The notes below the pieces were generated by a model. That model was given only the letters and a program-made list of their open reading frames with translations, was not told where the DNA came from and made no database searches. A program made the translations under genes and the position numbers. A stretch of 50,693 nucleotides of DNA from Chloroflexota bacterium (lineage in GTDB: Bacteria > Chloroflexota > Anaerolineae > Anaerolineales > Villigracilaceae), in assembly GCA_019873735.1 (NCBI GenBank), contig JAIOAQ010000023.1, positions 1 through 50,693 on the forward strand. The letters run 5' to 3'. Below are positions 25,784 through 35,536 of this stretch, one piece after another (position 1 is the stretch's first letter; each line of letters opens with the position of its first letter).

Positions 25784-25845
25784 AAGCGCCCCTTCTCTGT
25801 CAGTCACCTGACAACCGACGCAAGGCAGGGGCGCTTACATTTTTC
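25784..25845. terminator. Bidirectional terminator between convergent genes
   Basis: AAGCGCCCC pairs perfectly with GGGGCGCTT at 25828-25836. An inner TGTCAG/CTGACA hairpin lies at 25798-25813. A T-rich run follows on the plus strand and five Ts follow on the minus strand. It contains the stop codon of the minus-strand M20 gene. Confidence 0.75.
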
Positions 25846-26998
25846 CTTGCAAGAACCGCAAAGCACTCTCAACTAAAACGGCCGTTCCAATCGGCAAAGC
25901 ACGCTCGTCAAGATCAAACGATGGGCTGTGTAAAACGCGCTCTTCTGGCAAGCGCACCCCCAGCGTAAACATAGCGCCCGGCGCCAGCGCCGAGAAAACG
26001 CCAAAGTCCTCGGCACCCAACTCTTTGATCATCGGCAAGACATGCTCTGCGCCGAGCAAATCGGCGGCCGCAGAACGTATGAGCGCCACCACGCCGGGGT
26101 GATTGACCATCGGCGCGCAGCCAATCTCAAAGCGAAGGTCATAATCCCCGCCCAGCGCCCGCGTCAATTCAAAAGCGCGCTGGATTTCAGCATGTATTTG
26201 CTTTTGCACTTCAGTCTCTGTAAAGCGCAAAGTGCCACTGATATCCACCTGTGCCGGAATCACATTTTCGGTAAAACCGCCATGCAATGAGCCGATACTG
26301 ATGACTGCCGGGTCAAAGGGATGCAACCGTCGCGAGGGAATGGCATTCAAAGCCAGAATGACATGTGCCGCCAGATAAAAAGGATCCACCGTTTCGTGCG
26401 GCTTAGCGCCATGGCCGCCGCTTCCAAGAATACGGCCAAACCAGGAATCCACGCCGCCGCTGGCCGGTCCGGCCTCGATGCGAATATCCCCAACAGGTGT
26501 GGCCGGGTCCACATGCAGAGCCAGGACTGCATCCACCCCTTCCATTGCACCGTCGGCCACCATGCGCGGTGCCCCGCTTATGCCATCCTCGTCTGCCACC
26601 TCCTCAGACGGCTGGAAAAGGAAACGCACCGTGCCAGGAAGCACCTCTTGAGAAAGCAAAAACGCTGCGCCCAGTGCCATGGCCGTATGGGCATCGTGAC
26701 CACAGGCATGCATCACACCGGCGTTCTGCGAAGCGTATGCCACTGCATTTTCCTCCTGCAGCGGCAAAGCGTCCATATCGGCGCGAATGGCAACCATGGG
26801 CTTGCCGCTGCCAAGGTCGGCCACAACACCTGTCCGGCCTACCCCGCGCCGCACACGATAGCCCCAATCCTCCAGAAATTCGGCCACATGCGCGGCGGTA
26901 CGCACTTCCTGAAACCCCAATTCCGGATGCATGTGGAAGTCGCGCCGCCATTCGCTCAATTGACTTTGAATAGACTGCGCTTTCTGTAAGAGCGTCAC
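25835..26998 (-). CDS. M20-family amidohydrolase
   Basis: This 387-residue M20D peptidase/amidohydrolase is a paralogue of the gene at 23.5 kb. HACGHDAH (His97-His104) and SEE (Glu132, Glu133) form the two-metal site. The lid/dimer insert begins LGSGGHGAKPHET. Its ATG overlaps the TGA of the upstream MttB gene (ATGA at 26995-26998), so the pair is coupled. This is a meaningful link: an amide-cleaving enzyme tied to a methyltransferase suggests a conjugated N-methyl compound as substrate (inference). Confidence 0.9.
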   Translation of the reverse strand: MTLLQKAQSIQSQLSEWRRDFHMHPELGFQEVRTAAHVAEFLEDWGYRVRRGVGRTGVVADLGSGKPMVAIRADMDALPLQEENAVAYASQNAGVMHACGHDAHTAMALGAAFLLSQEVLPGTVRFLFQPSEEVADEDGISGAPRMVADGAMEGVDAVLALHVDPATPVGDIRIEAGPASGGVDSWFGRILGSGGHGAKPHETVDPFYLAAHVILALNAIPSRRLHPFDPAVISIGSLHGGFTENVIPAQVDISGTLRFTETEVQKQIHAEIQRAFELTRALGGDYDLRFEIGCAPMVNHPGVVALIRSAAADLLGAEHVLPMIKELGAEDFGVFSALAPGAMFTLGVRLPEERVLHSPSFDLDERALPIGTAVLVESALRFLQGKM

Positions 26999-28407
26999 TT
27001 TACCAACTCCTTTTTGGCGGCAGAGAACAGAGCCTCCAACTCGCGTTCCTGAGCCGCTTCCAGCGGCGGGACGTGATGTTCGCGTAAGAGACGTTCAGAC
27101 TCAGCCTGGGCCTGCTCAACGAGACCCCGGCGGCCGCCGCGTTCCCAGGCCTCCCAACTGCCGCGCTCAGCCAGTTTTGTAAGCAAAATCTCCCCCGATT
27201 TCAGGAATTTGCCGGTATGTCTCTGCCCCAAAAAGTTGTGGGTGGTTTCCATCACCTGAGCAATCACTTCTACTGCCAGCGATTCGTCGTCGGCCACAAA
27301 ACCGCGCCTGGCACGTAAGACGCTGCCCGCAAACTCATTATCCGCCACCATTAAGGCATACGAGCCGGTCACGCCTGCCTCCATCTCGCCAATGCCTGAG
27401 AGTTCATCCGCGCCGGCCAGGGCCGGGAGTAGCACATTGAGGCCGCGCTCAAAACCGGATTGAAGGTCAAGCGTATGCGCATTGGTTGAGAAGCCATAGA
27501 CATTGACCGGCAGGCCATATCGGTGTCCGATCTGAACCGTCGCGGCTGAAGCAAGGCCCATTTCTACCCCACCCCAAACCGAAATGCCGGTACGCGGCTC
27601 CATCATGGCCAGCCTTCCACAGTAAATCACCGGCAAGCCAGGTCGAACCACCTGAGCCAAAACCAGCGCCGCCAGCACTTCGGCGTTTTGCTGAGCCAGC
27701 GCGCCTGCCAGCGAGAAAGGAGCCGTCGTCCCGGCTGTAGGACAGGGTAGCGGAGCAAAGGCAATGCCATGGCGGGCAATTTCAATGATGGCTTCTGCCT
27801 CATGCTCAGGAATGGACAGCGGGCTGACCGGCGAGACCGAAAGCGTCAGCACTTCGGGCGCAGGCCCAATCACCTCGGCCATGCGGACAGCATAACGCAC
27901 TTCTGCCGGGAACTGCACGCCCGGACCCTGCAAAGGCTTGGTCGTAAACGGCAGGGCATGACGATACATGGCCAGCGACATCAACTCGCCAGGAACATCG
28001 CAGGGGGTGAAGAAGGGGGTAATCGTATGACAGTTGGGCAACGCGTCCAACAGCCGGGTGGCATCGCGCACATCTTGCAGGGTTGCGCGCCGGATTTGGC
28101 CGCTGGCAGCGTCAAACACATCCCGCGCGCCGCCGAGATTGTGAAAATACAGATGGCCCTTTCCCAGAATCTTGGTCATCCCGCCGCGGCCGCGAATAGT
28201 GACCGATTTGCCTGCATCGGCTATCGCCTTCTCCACCAGTTCTGGGGGGAAAAGCACCCGTTCGCCCTTGACCGCCGCGCCGGCGTCCACAAGGATTTGC
28301 CGGGCTGCCGGGTGTGTCAGCACGACGCCGGTCTCGGCCAGAATACGCAACGTGGCCTCATGCAGGGCTTCGACTTGTTCTGAAGGGAGAATGGAGAATT
28401 GAGACAT
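26995..28407 (-). CDS. MttB-family (non-pyrrolysine) methyltransferase 1
   Basis: This 470-residue protein belongs to the trimethylamine methyltransferase superfamily. It has the full length without any in-frame amber codon, so it falls in the non-pyrrolysine group. Characterised members (MtgB, MtcB, MtpB) transfer a methyl group from glycine betaine, carnitine or proline betaine to a corrinoid protein. A TIM-barrel core is expected across most of the chain. A weak AGAGGA precedes the start by ~10 bases. It is coupled to an M20 hydrolase and lies 13 kb from the only corrinoid gene in view. The substrate is not assignable by eye. Confidence 0.85.
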   Translation of the reverse strand: MSQFSILPSEQVEALHEATLRILAETGVVLTHPAARQILVDAGAAVKGERVLFPPELVEKAIADAGKSVTIRGRGGMTKILGKGHLYFHNLGGARDVFDAASGQIRRATLQDVRDATRLLDALPNCHTITPFFTPCDVPGELMSLAMYRHALPFTTKPLQGPGVQFPAEVRYAVRMAEVIGPAPEVLTLSVSPVSPLSIPEHEAEAIIEIARHGIAFAPLPCPTAGTTAPFSLAGALAQQNAEVLAALVLAQVVRPGLPVIYCGRLAMMEPRTGISVWGGVEMGLASAATVQIGHRYGLPVNVYGFSTNAHTLDLQSGFERGLNVLLPALAGADELSGIGEMEAGVTGSYALMVADNEFAGSVLRARRGFVADDESLAVEVIAQVMETTHNFLGQRHTGKFLKSGEILLTKLAERGSWEAWERGGRRGLVEQAQAESERLLREHHVPPLEAAQERELEALFSAAKKELVK

Positions 28408-28424
28408 AATAATTGCATCCTCTC

Positions 28425-28476
28425 AACCCTCCCACAGGTTAGAATCTGGACCTTGTGCCAAAACCTGCGGGAGGGC
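28425..28476. repeat. Palindromic CCCTCCCGCAGGTT repeat, copy B
   Basis: Arms AACCCTCCCACAGGTT and AAACCTGCGGGAGGGC flank a 20-base centre ending TTGTGCC. It lies in the leader of the MttB1-M20 operon, 18 bases upstream of the start codon. Confidence 0.7.
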
Positions 28477-28514
28477 AGGAAGTCAGGACATGTTGTAGTG
28501 ATCTACCGGGTTAG

Positions 28515-28548
28515 TGCATCGTCTGGCCTGGACCAGGCCAAAGATGCA
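28515..28548. other. Two-tier hairpin in the MttB1 leader
   Basis: TGCATC, then TGGCCTGG, pair with CCAGGCCA and GATGCA around a single central base (28532), with a small internal loop (gtc opposite aa). It is part of a GC-rich structured stretch, about 28515-28680, upstream of the MttB1 gene. No cobalamin-riboswitch box is recognisable. Confidence 0.5.
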
Positions 28549-28678
28549 GGAGGAAACTCTGCCGCCAGGCTCTGCCAGCCGCTTCTCTTTCGTATCATGC
28601 ACGGGCAGGCTGGCGGCACAAAATATCGCCAGGGCAGGCACTTGCCCTGTGAGGCGCTATCGCAGGGGGCGATGGCCT

Positions 28679-28993
28679 TTAGCCGTAAGAGCAGCAATAG
28701 TCCACTACGCCTTTGACCTTCAACTTAAACTTTGAATTGGCGGGGACTTCAAAAGATTGGCCGGTTGTGAAGGTCTTCCATTCACTTTCGCCGGGCAGAA
28801 GCACATCCATTTCACCCCCGAGCATTTCCATTACTTCCCGGTCGCCGGTCCCAAATTCGTAATCGCCGGGGAGCATAATGCCAAGCGTTTTACGGCTGCC
28901 ATCAGGGAAAAGAACGGTGCGGCTGGTCACTTTGCCATCAAAGTAAACATTGGCTTTCTTGACAACGCTTACATTCTCAAATTTGTCGCTCAT
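28679..28993 (-). CDS. ppnP: Pyrimidine/purine nucleoside phosphorylase PpnP
   Basis: This 104-residue single-domain cupin-like protein belongs to the PpnP (YaiE, DUF1255) family, which phosphorolyses nucleosides to free base and ribose-1-phosphate. The family pattern is present: [40 protein letters not shown] and the terminal YCCSYG. GGAGG lies 7 bases before the ATG. It stands between the permease and MttB1 operons with the same orientation; a link with those genes is not evident. Confidence 0.9.
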   Translation of the reverse strand: MSDKFENVSVVKKANVYFDGKVTSRTVLFPDGSRKTLGIMLPGDYEFGTGDREVMEMLGGEMDVLLPGESEWKTFTTGQSFEVPANSKFKLKVKGVVDYCCSYG

Positions 28994-29091
28994 AGGTACT
29001 CCTCCATGCAGAAAATTTTAGCAACAGCCCTCTCCCGTAAGCGATATTCGGCCAAGGGCAATTGCGATTCTACAACATTTCTTCAGCAGGC

Positions 29092-30642
29092 TCAAAATGC
29101 CCATACGAACGTCATGACTGCCGTCACAGCAGTGATCACCAGCGAAATGACAAAGGTAACGCGCAATACGCCGGCCTCTTCGCCAATTCGATCAATGGCG
29201 GCGGCGGCATTCTGCAATTTGGCCGGAGAAATGACAGAAGCCAATCCCCCGCCGATGCCAGAGGCAGCCGCAATCAGCAGGCCAAAAGCGCCGATTTTCT
29301 CGGCTGTTGAGAGGTGAAGGCTCGTTAACATGGCAATTGAGGAGGCCTCTGAGCCGCTGACAAACCCGGCCAGTAAGCCCAGATACGGCGCAGCCAGGGG
29401 ATAGAGACGCCCAAAAGCGGCCGCCGAAGCATTGGCCAATACCGCCACCATGTTGTCGTTGGGATTGCCCAGCACCCAATCCAGGCCTTTACCAGAATGG
29501 TTGATAATGTAGGCAATGGCAAAAAAGACGGCCGAGGCCAACATGGGACGCGGGGCGCGCTTGAGCCACTTTTTGAACGAAGCGCCCAATTGCTCTTTGG
29601 TAATTTTCAGGAAGGGCAGCGCCAGAAACGTGGAAATCAAAATCCAGAAATAGGCCTGCCAAAACAACCTTACCTTTTCCGGCGCCCCAGGAATGATTTC
29701 AACCGGCATCGCCCAGGTCTTAAAGGTAAGCGTGTAGAAGGGCAGGCCGGGCAGATTGACCAGGGTGGCAAAGACGATCAGGAAAAGCCAGGGAGATATA
29801 GCCGCCGCAAGAGACAGGCGCTTTTCGGCAGATTCATCGGCTTCAGATAAGAGTCTGCGGTCCCGTATTGGTTTGCGCGTGAGGGCTAAATACAGCAACA
29901 TGACCAACACAACGCCCAGGCCGGCGGCAACGCCAGTTAGCGGGACCAGCCTGAGATTGTTCATGCCAATCGCCACGAGACCAGCCGTCACCCCCGCGAG
30001 AACCGCCGGCAGGCTTCCCCGCCAGAGCAGTTTCCATCCTCCCACAATCCAAAGCATCCCCAAGGCAATACATGTGCTGATCACCGGCATAAAGCGGGCA
30101 AAATAGCCGCCAACCTCATTTACCGGCCTGCCAACAAAGCCGGAAAAGACGACTACCGGCACACCGAGCAGGGCATAGGTGCAGAGCGCGTCATAGCCCA
30201 GGGCGGGTAAGGCAATGGCAACGAATGAAGAATATCCAAGCGCCAGCATGATAGGCGGTAAGATGGAAACCGGCGTGGCGCCCATCGCAGCCAGCAGAGT
30301 GCCAAAGCCGACATTGACAATCATGATTTGCACGACCCGATCGTTGGGAGCAATGGTCTTGATCAAGGCAACAATGCGGGCAATGGCACCAGTTTCGGCC
30401 ATGATAAAAATCTGAAGCAGAGAGGCGGCCACCATCAGGGTAATGGGGAAAGAAGCAATGACACCCGCCAGGCTGGCTTTAAGCGTGATCGCGAGCGGCG
30501 TGTGAAAGTAAAGCCAGGCGGCCAATACGGCCGCAACCCAGCCAAAGACGCCGGCCAGGTCGGCCGGCATACGCCGCCAGATAAGCAGCACCAGCACAAC
30601 AAGTATAGGAAAGAGCGCCAGCAAGACAGACAGGATGTTCAC
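29092..30642 (-). CDS. L-lactate permease-type (LctP) carrier
   Basis: This 516-residue polytopic membrane protein of the LctP/GlcA family imports lactate or glycolate, probably with protons. It has roughly twelve or more hydrophobic segments. Family segments include GFGTLLAAMGATPVSILPP near the first third and GFVSGSEASSIAMLTSLHLS near the C-terminus. The start is GTG at 30642, behind GGAG. It is somewhat shorter than E. coli LctP. Among transport and methyl-transfer genes it might take up a carboxylic acid other than lactate. Confidence 0.85.
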   Translation of the reverse strand: MNILSVLLALFPILVVLVLLIWRRMPADLAGVFGWVAAVLAAWLYFHTPLAITLKASLAGVIASFPITLMVAASLLQIFIMAETGAIARIVALIKTIAPNDRVVQIMIVNVGFGTLLAAMGATPVSILPPIMLALGYSSFVAIALPALGYDALCTYALLGVPVVVFSGFVGRPVNEVGGYFARFMPVISTCIALGMLWIVGGWKLLWRGSLPAVLAGVTAGLVAIGMNNLRLVPLTGVAAGLGVVLVMLLYLALTRKPIRDRRLLSEADESAEKRLSLAAAISPWLFLIVFATLVNLPGLPFYTLTFKTWAMPVEIIPGAPEKVRLFWQAYFWILISTFLALPFLKITKEQLGASFKKWLKRAPRPMLASAVFFAIAYIINHSGKGLDWVLGNPNDNMVAVLANASAAAFGRLYPLAAPYLGLLAGFVSGSEASSIAMLTSLHLSTAEKIGAFGLLIAAASGIGGGLASVISPAKLQNAAAAIDRIGEEAGVLRVTFVISLVITAVTAVMTFVWAF

Positions 30643-30686
30643 GTGGAATCTCCAATGTGTATATTTGTTGGTAATTGCCTGCTCTT

Positions 30687-30780
30687 AACCCTCCCGCAGG
30701 TTAGGGGCAGGCTGTCAACCGGTGCCGACAATCAAGGAAACGTTTTCCGGTTTGGAAATTGCGCCAAAACCTGCGGGAGG
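30687..30780. repeat. Palindromic CCCTCCCGCAGGTT repeat, copy C (long)
   Basis: Arms AACCCTCCCGCAGGTT and AAAACCTGCGGGAGG are 62 bases apart, the widest copy. The centre contains GGAAACGTTTTCC, itself nearly palindromic. It lies between the S9 peptidase gene and the permease gene. Confidence 0.7.
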
Positions 30781-30830
30781 ATCGGCAGTTACAATTTTTG
30801 TCTGCACGCGATTTTTCAAAGCAGAGACGT

Positions 30831-32603
30831 TCACACAGGCATCAAAACGCGCTCCAGAAAAGCAGCGCGCCGGCTTTCAGAGTCGATTAAATTCTCTATT
30901 TTCAAAAAGGTATGACCCTCGCCCTTGTAAAGCACAAAATCCACCTCTTTGCCCAAAGCCAGCAGACGATCGCGGGCGGCTATCGATTCACTCGACGGGC
31001 AGCGGGGATCGTTCTCACCACAAATTAACTGCACGGGCGCTTTAATTCTTTCCAGGAAGAAAAAAGGCGAGCGTTCATACCAAAGGTCGTGGTTTTCTTC
31101 CGGTGAGCCGAAGTTCTGACGGTCCCAATGTTGCAGATCGGAGCGCGAGTTGGCATGACTGGTGAACCAATTCAAGAACGGCACTACGGCTGAGCCGCCC
31201 GCCCAGACATCAGGGAATTGGGTCAGGCAAACCATGGTCAGATAGCCACCATGACTCCGCCCGCTGACGGCGATTTTCTGCGGGCTGGCCAGGCGGTTCT
31301 GCACCAGGTATTCCACGCCGGCCAGCACGTCGCGCGCGTCTACGCCGCCCAAATCAAAACGGTTGGCATACTGCCATTCGCGCCCGTAGCCGGTAGAACC
31401 GCGGTAATTGGGCGCCAGCACCACAAAGCCGCGTGCCGCCAGATAGGCCATAAAGGGATACCACATGATTGAAAATAACCAGGTTGGGCCGCCATGAATG
31501 ACGATGACCGCCGGACAATCTGGCCCGGCCTGCGGCGGTTTGTAAAGCACAGCCGGCACCCGCGCGCCATCCTGGGCGGGGTAATAGATCTCTTGCGACA
31601 TGACCAGAGAGGCCTGGGGAAAATCATCAGGCAGGGAGTGGGTTAACTGGTAAAACCTGCCGTCCGTCAAATCCAGCCGCCACAGGTCATCGGGGTGACG
31701 GGGATTGTCGAAAGCAAACACCAGCAAGCGGCCATCCGGCGTAAAGGTTGGACTGTAATACAGGCCGGGTTCAATCTCATATTGTTTCGGCTCTTCGCCC
31801 GGACCGACAACGGCCAGCCATTGCCGCGCGCCCTGCTGGCGGACGAAGGCCAGGCGCCCATCCACAGCCCAGGCCGGAGAAATGTCGTCACCGCCAGAGG
31901 GCGGCAGCCACTGTATGGATTCATCCGCCAGGTCATAAATGCCGATCTGGTAACGGCCATGTACATCCGAAGCAAAGGCCAGGCGCCGCCCGTCGGGCGA
32001 CCAGGCGGGTGTAATGGCATTGAATGCGCCTACCTGACGCCACTCGCCGCCCTGCGCAGGGACAATAAATGTGCCGTAATCCTGCCCCACCCATTCAACC
32101 GTTACGGCCAGCCAGCGCCCATCGGGAGACCAATGCACTTCCCAGCCTGCGTAGCCACTGGCAAAAACACACCGCATCTGACGGGTGGCAATATCGAGGA
32201 TGTAGGTGTCAAAACAGCCGGAGATGTCGGCCATACAGACAATTTGTTTGCCATCGGGCGACCAATCAAATTTCGGCTGGAGGCTGTAACCAATGTCCGG
32301 CGTCAGGTCGGTCTGACGGCCGGTAGAGAGTTCGAGCAGGAAAATGTGGTAGCGTTCGCTCCCGTCAAAGTCGGCCACAAAAGCCAGGGAGGCGCCATCG
32401 GGAGAATATTTGGGATTGAACTTGGCCCCCTCGCCGCGGGAGACAAGCACGGGGTCGGCCGAACCGTCTAAAGGAGCCTGGTAAATCTCCCAGCGGCCGG
32501 TTTTGTTCCAGGAAAAGGCTACGGTTCGGCCGTCAGGAGAAATGTCAAAGCCATATTCAACATCCACGCAGGGGACGCGCAGCAAGGATTCAATGTCAAT
32601 CAT
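30831..32603 (-). CDS. S9-family prolyl-oligopeptidase-like serine peptidase
   Basis: This 590-residue protein has an N-terminal beta-propeller (~1-330, with repeated SPDGR-type blades). A C-terminal alpha/beta-hydrolase follows, with catalytic Ser450 in GRSHGG, Asp532 in GENDPR and His564 in GEGHTF. No signal peptide is seen, so it is cytoplasmic. Acylaminoacyl peptidase (S9C) is the closest type. Its ATG overlaps the OppF-like stop codon, tying it to the peptide importer: imported oligopeptides or N-acylated peptides are its likely substrates. It is the last gene of the transporter operon. Confidence 0.88.
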   Translation of the reverse strand: MIDIESLLRVPCVDVEYGFDISPDGRTVAFSWNKTGRWEIYQAPLDGSADPVLVSRGEGAKFNPKYSPDGASLAFVADFDGSERYHIFLLELSTGRQTDLTPDIGYSLQPKFDWSPDGKQIVCMADISGCFDTYILDIATRQMRCVFASGYAGWEVHWSPDGRWLAVTVEWVGQDYGTFIVPAQGGEWRQVGAFNAITPAWSPDGRRLAFASDVHGRYQIGIYDLADESIQWLPPSGGDDISPAWAVDGRLAFVRQQGARQWLAVVGPGEEPKQYEIEPGLYYSPTFTPDGRLLVFAFDNPRHPDDLWRLDLTDGRFYQLTHSLPDDFPQASLVMSQEIYYPAQDGARVPAVLYKPPQAGPDCPAVIVIHGGPTWLFSIMWYPFMAYLAARGFVVLAPNYRGSTGYGREWQYANRFDLGGVDARDVLAGVEYLVQNRLASPQKIAVSGRSHGGYLTMVCLTQFPDVWAGGSAVVPFLNWFTSHANSRSDLQHWDRQNFGSPEENHDLWYERSPFFFLERIKAPVQLICGENDPRCPSSESIAARDRLLALGKEVDFVLYKGEGHTFLKIENLIDSESRRAAFLERVLMPV

Positions 32604-33592
32604 TCAGCGACCTTATGGCAGGCCACCCAGTGGCCGGTTGCAACCTCACGCCAGGCAGGGATTTCCTGGCGGCAGCGTTCAACAGCAAGCGGACAACGCG
32701 GGTGAAAGCGGCAGCCAGAGGGCGGGTTGAGCGGGCTGGGCACATCGCCGCTCAAAATCATCCGCTGACGGGCGCGGTCTTGCTTGGGGTTGGGGATCGG
32801 CACGGCAGAGAGCAGAGCCTGCGTGTAGGGGTGGAGGGGATGGTCGTAAAGTTCATCGCGCTCGCCCAGTTCCACCATTACGCCCAGGTACATGACGGCG
32901 ACCCGATTGCAGATATGACGCACCATGCTCAGGTTGTGGGCAATGAATAGGTATGTCAGGCCAAAGCGGTCTTGCAAGTCTTCCAACAAATTGACTACCT
33001 GGGCCTGAATCGAGACATCCAGCGCCGAAATCGGTTCGTCGCAAACAATGAAAAGCGGATCAGAGGCCAGGGCGCGGGCAATGCCAATGCGCTGACGCTG
33101 ACCGCCGGAAAATTCGTGCGGGAAACGGTTCACCAACTGCCCGCTCAGGCCGACCAGGCTGAGCAGTTCCTTGACCCGTTCGGAACGGGCTTTGGGATCG
33201 GGGAGGATGGAATGGACGCGCATGGGCTCGCTGACAATCGCGTCCACCGTCCAACGCGGGTTGAGGGAGGCATAAGGGTCCTGGAAAATGATTTGTGCCT
33301 TGCGGCGGATGGCAAGCAGGTCGCGCCGTCTGCGCGCGGCGTAAACGTCCATCCCATCAATGGTCACATGCCCAGCAGTAGGCGGGTAGAGGCCCAGAAG
33401 CGTGCGGCCGGCAGTGGTCTTGCCGCAGCCACTCTCCCCTACCAGTCCTAATGTTTCACCGCGCTCAACCGTAAAAGAAATGTCATCTACGGCGCGCACT
33501 TCTCCGGTTTTGCGCTGGAAAACCAGGCCGCTTGTGACCGGAAAGTATTTCTTCAGGTTTTTCACCACCACCAGCGGATCGGCAGGCTTCAT
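32600..33592 (-). CDS. Opp-type ABC transporter ATPase, OppF-like
   Basis: This 330-residue ATPase energises peptide import. Walker [10 protein letters not shown], the signature [15 protein letters not shown] and Walker [13 protein letters not shown] are intact. The C-terminal oligopeptide-binding extension has the Cys-rich pattern typical of OppF/DppF ([17 protein letters not shown]), which binds an iron-sulfur cluster in some members. It overlaps its neighbours on both sides by ATGA. It could also serve the ATPase-less opp set at 8.7-12.6 kb. Confidence 0.92.
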   Translation of the reverse strand: MKPADPLVVVKNLKKYFPVTSGLVFQRKTGEVRAVDDISFTVERGETLGLVGESGCGKTTAGRTLLGLYPPTAGHVTIDGMDVYAARRRRDLLAIRRKAQIIFQDPYASLNPRWTVDAIVSEPMRVHSILPDPKARSERVKELLSLVGLSGQLVNRFPHEFSGGQRQRIGIARALASDPLFIVCDEPISALDVSIQAQVVNLLEDLQDRFGLTYLFIAHNLSMVRHICNRVAVMYLGVMVELGERDELYDHPLHPYTQALLSAVPIPNPKQDRARQRMILSGDVPSPLNPPSGCRFHPRCPLAVERCRQEIPAWREVATGHWVACHKVAE

Positions 33593-34575
33593 CGCGGCCC
33601 TCCTGTGGTCACATCCACCCAGCAGGCAACGGCATGTGTTCCCTGTACCGGCTGAAGAGGGGGGATCTCAAAACGACAGCGTTCCATCGCAAATTCGCAG
33701 CGCGGGGCAAAAGGACAGCCGCGAGGCTCTACCAGCAGGTTGGGCGGGGCGCCGGGGATGGATTTCAGCCGCCGGTCGCGGCGGCGGTCAACCCGCGGCA
33801 GGGCGGCCAAAAGGGCCAGCGTGTAAGGATGACGCGGGTCTTCATACAAATCGTCCACCAAGGCTTCTTCGACCACGAAACCGGCATACATGACCATGAC
33901 TCGATTGGCCAGGCCGGCCACCACGCCCAGATCGTGGCTGATCCAGATGATCGCCATGTGCAACTGGTCGCGCAGTTTTTTGATCAATTCAACAATCTGC
34001 GCCTGAATGGTCACATCCAGGGCGGTGGTGGGTTCGTCGGCAATCAGCAGGCTGGGATGACAACACAAAGCCATAGCAATCATCACGCGCTGGCGCATGC
34101 CGCCCGAATACTGGTGAGGATAATCGCCCAGGCGGTGGGCCGCATCTGGAATGCCAACTTGCTCCAGAAGTTCAACCGCGCGCTGCGCTGCCTCTGCCGG
34201 GCCCATCCCCAGATGAACGCGCAGCGATTCGGTCAACTGGCGGCCAATGGTCAGGACGGGGTTGAGGGATGTCATCGGATCCTGAAAGACCATGGCAATT
34301 TCCCGGCCGCGTATCTGCTCCATTTCGTTCTCGCTCAGCCGGAGCAGGTCGCGGTTTCCCCAGAGCGCCTGCCCGCTGACGATTTCTGCCGGCGGCGCAG
34401 GCAGGAGGCGCAAAATAGACATCATGGTAACCGACTTGCCACACCCGCTCTCGCCGACAACGGCCAGCGTTTCGCCCTCGCTGATGTGAAACGAGACGCC
34501 GTTGACGGCATAGACCGTCCCTTCGGGGATGTGAAAACGGGTTTTGAGGTCAATGGTTTGCAGCAGCATGGTCAT
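33589..34575 (-). CDS. Opp-type ABC transporter ATPase, OppD-like
   Basis: This 328-residue ATPase is the partner of the OppF-like protein. Walker A is GESGCGKSV, the signature is [15 protein letters not shown] and Walker B is [12 protein letters not shown]. The C-terminal extension [17 protein letters not shown] matches the OppD/OppF Cys motif. Two in-frame ATGs (34575 and 34569) are possible starts. One base separates it from the OppC-like stop. Confidence 0.92.
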   Translation of the reverse strand: MTMLLQTIDLKTRFHIPEGTVYAVNGVSFHISEGETLAVVGESGCGKSVTMMSILRLLPAPPAEIVSGQALWGNRDLLRLSENEMEQIRGREIAMVFQDPMTSLNPVLTIGRQLTESLRVHLGMGPAEAAQRAVELLEQVGIPDAAHRLGDYPHQYSGGMRQRVMIAMALCCHPSLLIADEPTTALDVTIQAQIVELIKKLRDQLHMAIIWISHDLGVVAGLANRVMVMYAGFVVEEALVDDLYEDPRHPYTLALLAALPRVDRRRDRRLKSIPGAPPNLLVEPRGCPFAPRCEFAMERCRFEIPPLQPVQGTHAVACWVDVTTGGPR

Positions 34576-34576
34576 G

Positions 34577-35530
34577 TCACACCGCCCGGCTGTGAGGATC
34601 TAAAGCATCCCGAAGGCCATCGCCAAGGAAGTTGATGCTCAACACGGTCAGTAAAATCAACAGGCCGGGGAAAAACCACAGCCAGGGCGCCGACTCAAGG
34701 TAGTTGTTGGCGCCATCCAGCATATTGCCCCAGGTGGCCGTCGGCGGCTGAACGCCCAAACCGAGAAAACTGATGTAGGCTTCGGCCAGAATTGCATTGG
34801 CAACGCCAAGTGTGGCAGAGACGATAATCGGCGCGATACTATTGGGCAAAATGTGGCGGAAAATGATCTCAAAATTCGACGTGCCGGTTGCCCGGGCAGC
34901 CAGAACAAACTCGTTTTCCTTGAGAGAGAGAAACTCTGCCCGAACGATACGCGCCAGGTACATCCATGAGGTCAGGCCAATAATCACTACAATCACAATG
35001 ACGCTGCCACTGAAGACACGGCCCAGGAGGTGAATCTCAGGGATGCGGCCGCCGAAGAACTTGGCCATCACAATCAGCAGGAAAATTTCGGGGATATTGA
35101 GCATGGCCTCGGTGATGCGCATCAACAGGCTGTCTAAAAAGCCGCCGTAGTAACCTGCCAGTGCGCCGACGAGAATACCGACCAAACTTTCGATTGATAC
35201 GGCCAGAAGGCCGATAATGAGGGAAATTTGCCCGCCGTAAATGGTGCGGGCCAGCACATCCCGGCCAATTGTATCTGTGCCAAAGGGGTGTCTGGCCGAA
35301 GGCGGCGAAAGGCGCAAGGAAGTGTCGGTATAGTTTGCGTAACTCTCGGGGAAAATCAATGCCCCGCCAAACGCGTATATGAACAGCAAGACCAGCATCA
35401 CGGCTCCAAAAAGAGCCATTTTGTGGCGTCGAAAGCGGCGCCAGGCCAACTGACCCGGACTGAGAGGCGGGGTCTCTAATTCGTCTGCAGGCAAGAGAGC
35501 CACTGGAGTGGGCGGAGAAGAAGTTTGCAT
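34577..35530 (-). CDS. Opp-type ABC permease, OppC-like
   Basis: This 317-residue permease has the OppC_N segment around residues 25-55 (WRRFRRHKMALFGAVML) and the BPD_transp_1 domain. The EAA loop reads EFLSLKENEFVLAARATG. It forms the membrane pore with the OppB-like protein. Its last residues stop one base before the OppD-like ATG. It closely resembles the OppC-like permease at 8.7 kb. Confidence 0.92.
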   Translation of the reverse strand: MQTSSPPTPVALLPADELETPPLSPGQLAWRRFRRHKMALFGAVMLVLLFIYAFGGALIFPESYANYTDTSLRLSPPSARHPFGTDTIGRDVLARTIYGGQISLIIGLLAVSIESLVGILVGALAGYYGGFLDSLLMRITEAMLNIPEIFLLIVMAKFFGGRIPEIHLLGRVFSGSVIVIVVIIGLTSWMYLARIVRAEFLSLKENEFVLAARATGTSNFEIIFRHILPNSIAPIIVSATLGVANAILAEAYISFLGLGVQPPTATWGNMLDGANNYLESAPWLWFFPGLLILLTVLSINFLGDGLRDALDPHSRAV

Positions 35531-35536
35531 AGCGGC

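Noticed and set aside
28408..28678. Cobalamin riboswitch before MttB1
   Set aside because: The region is structured but I find no recognisable B12-box sequence.
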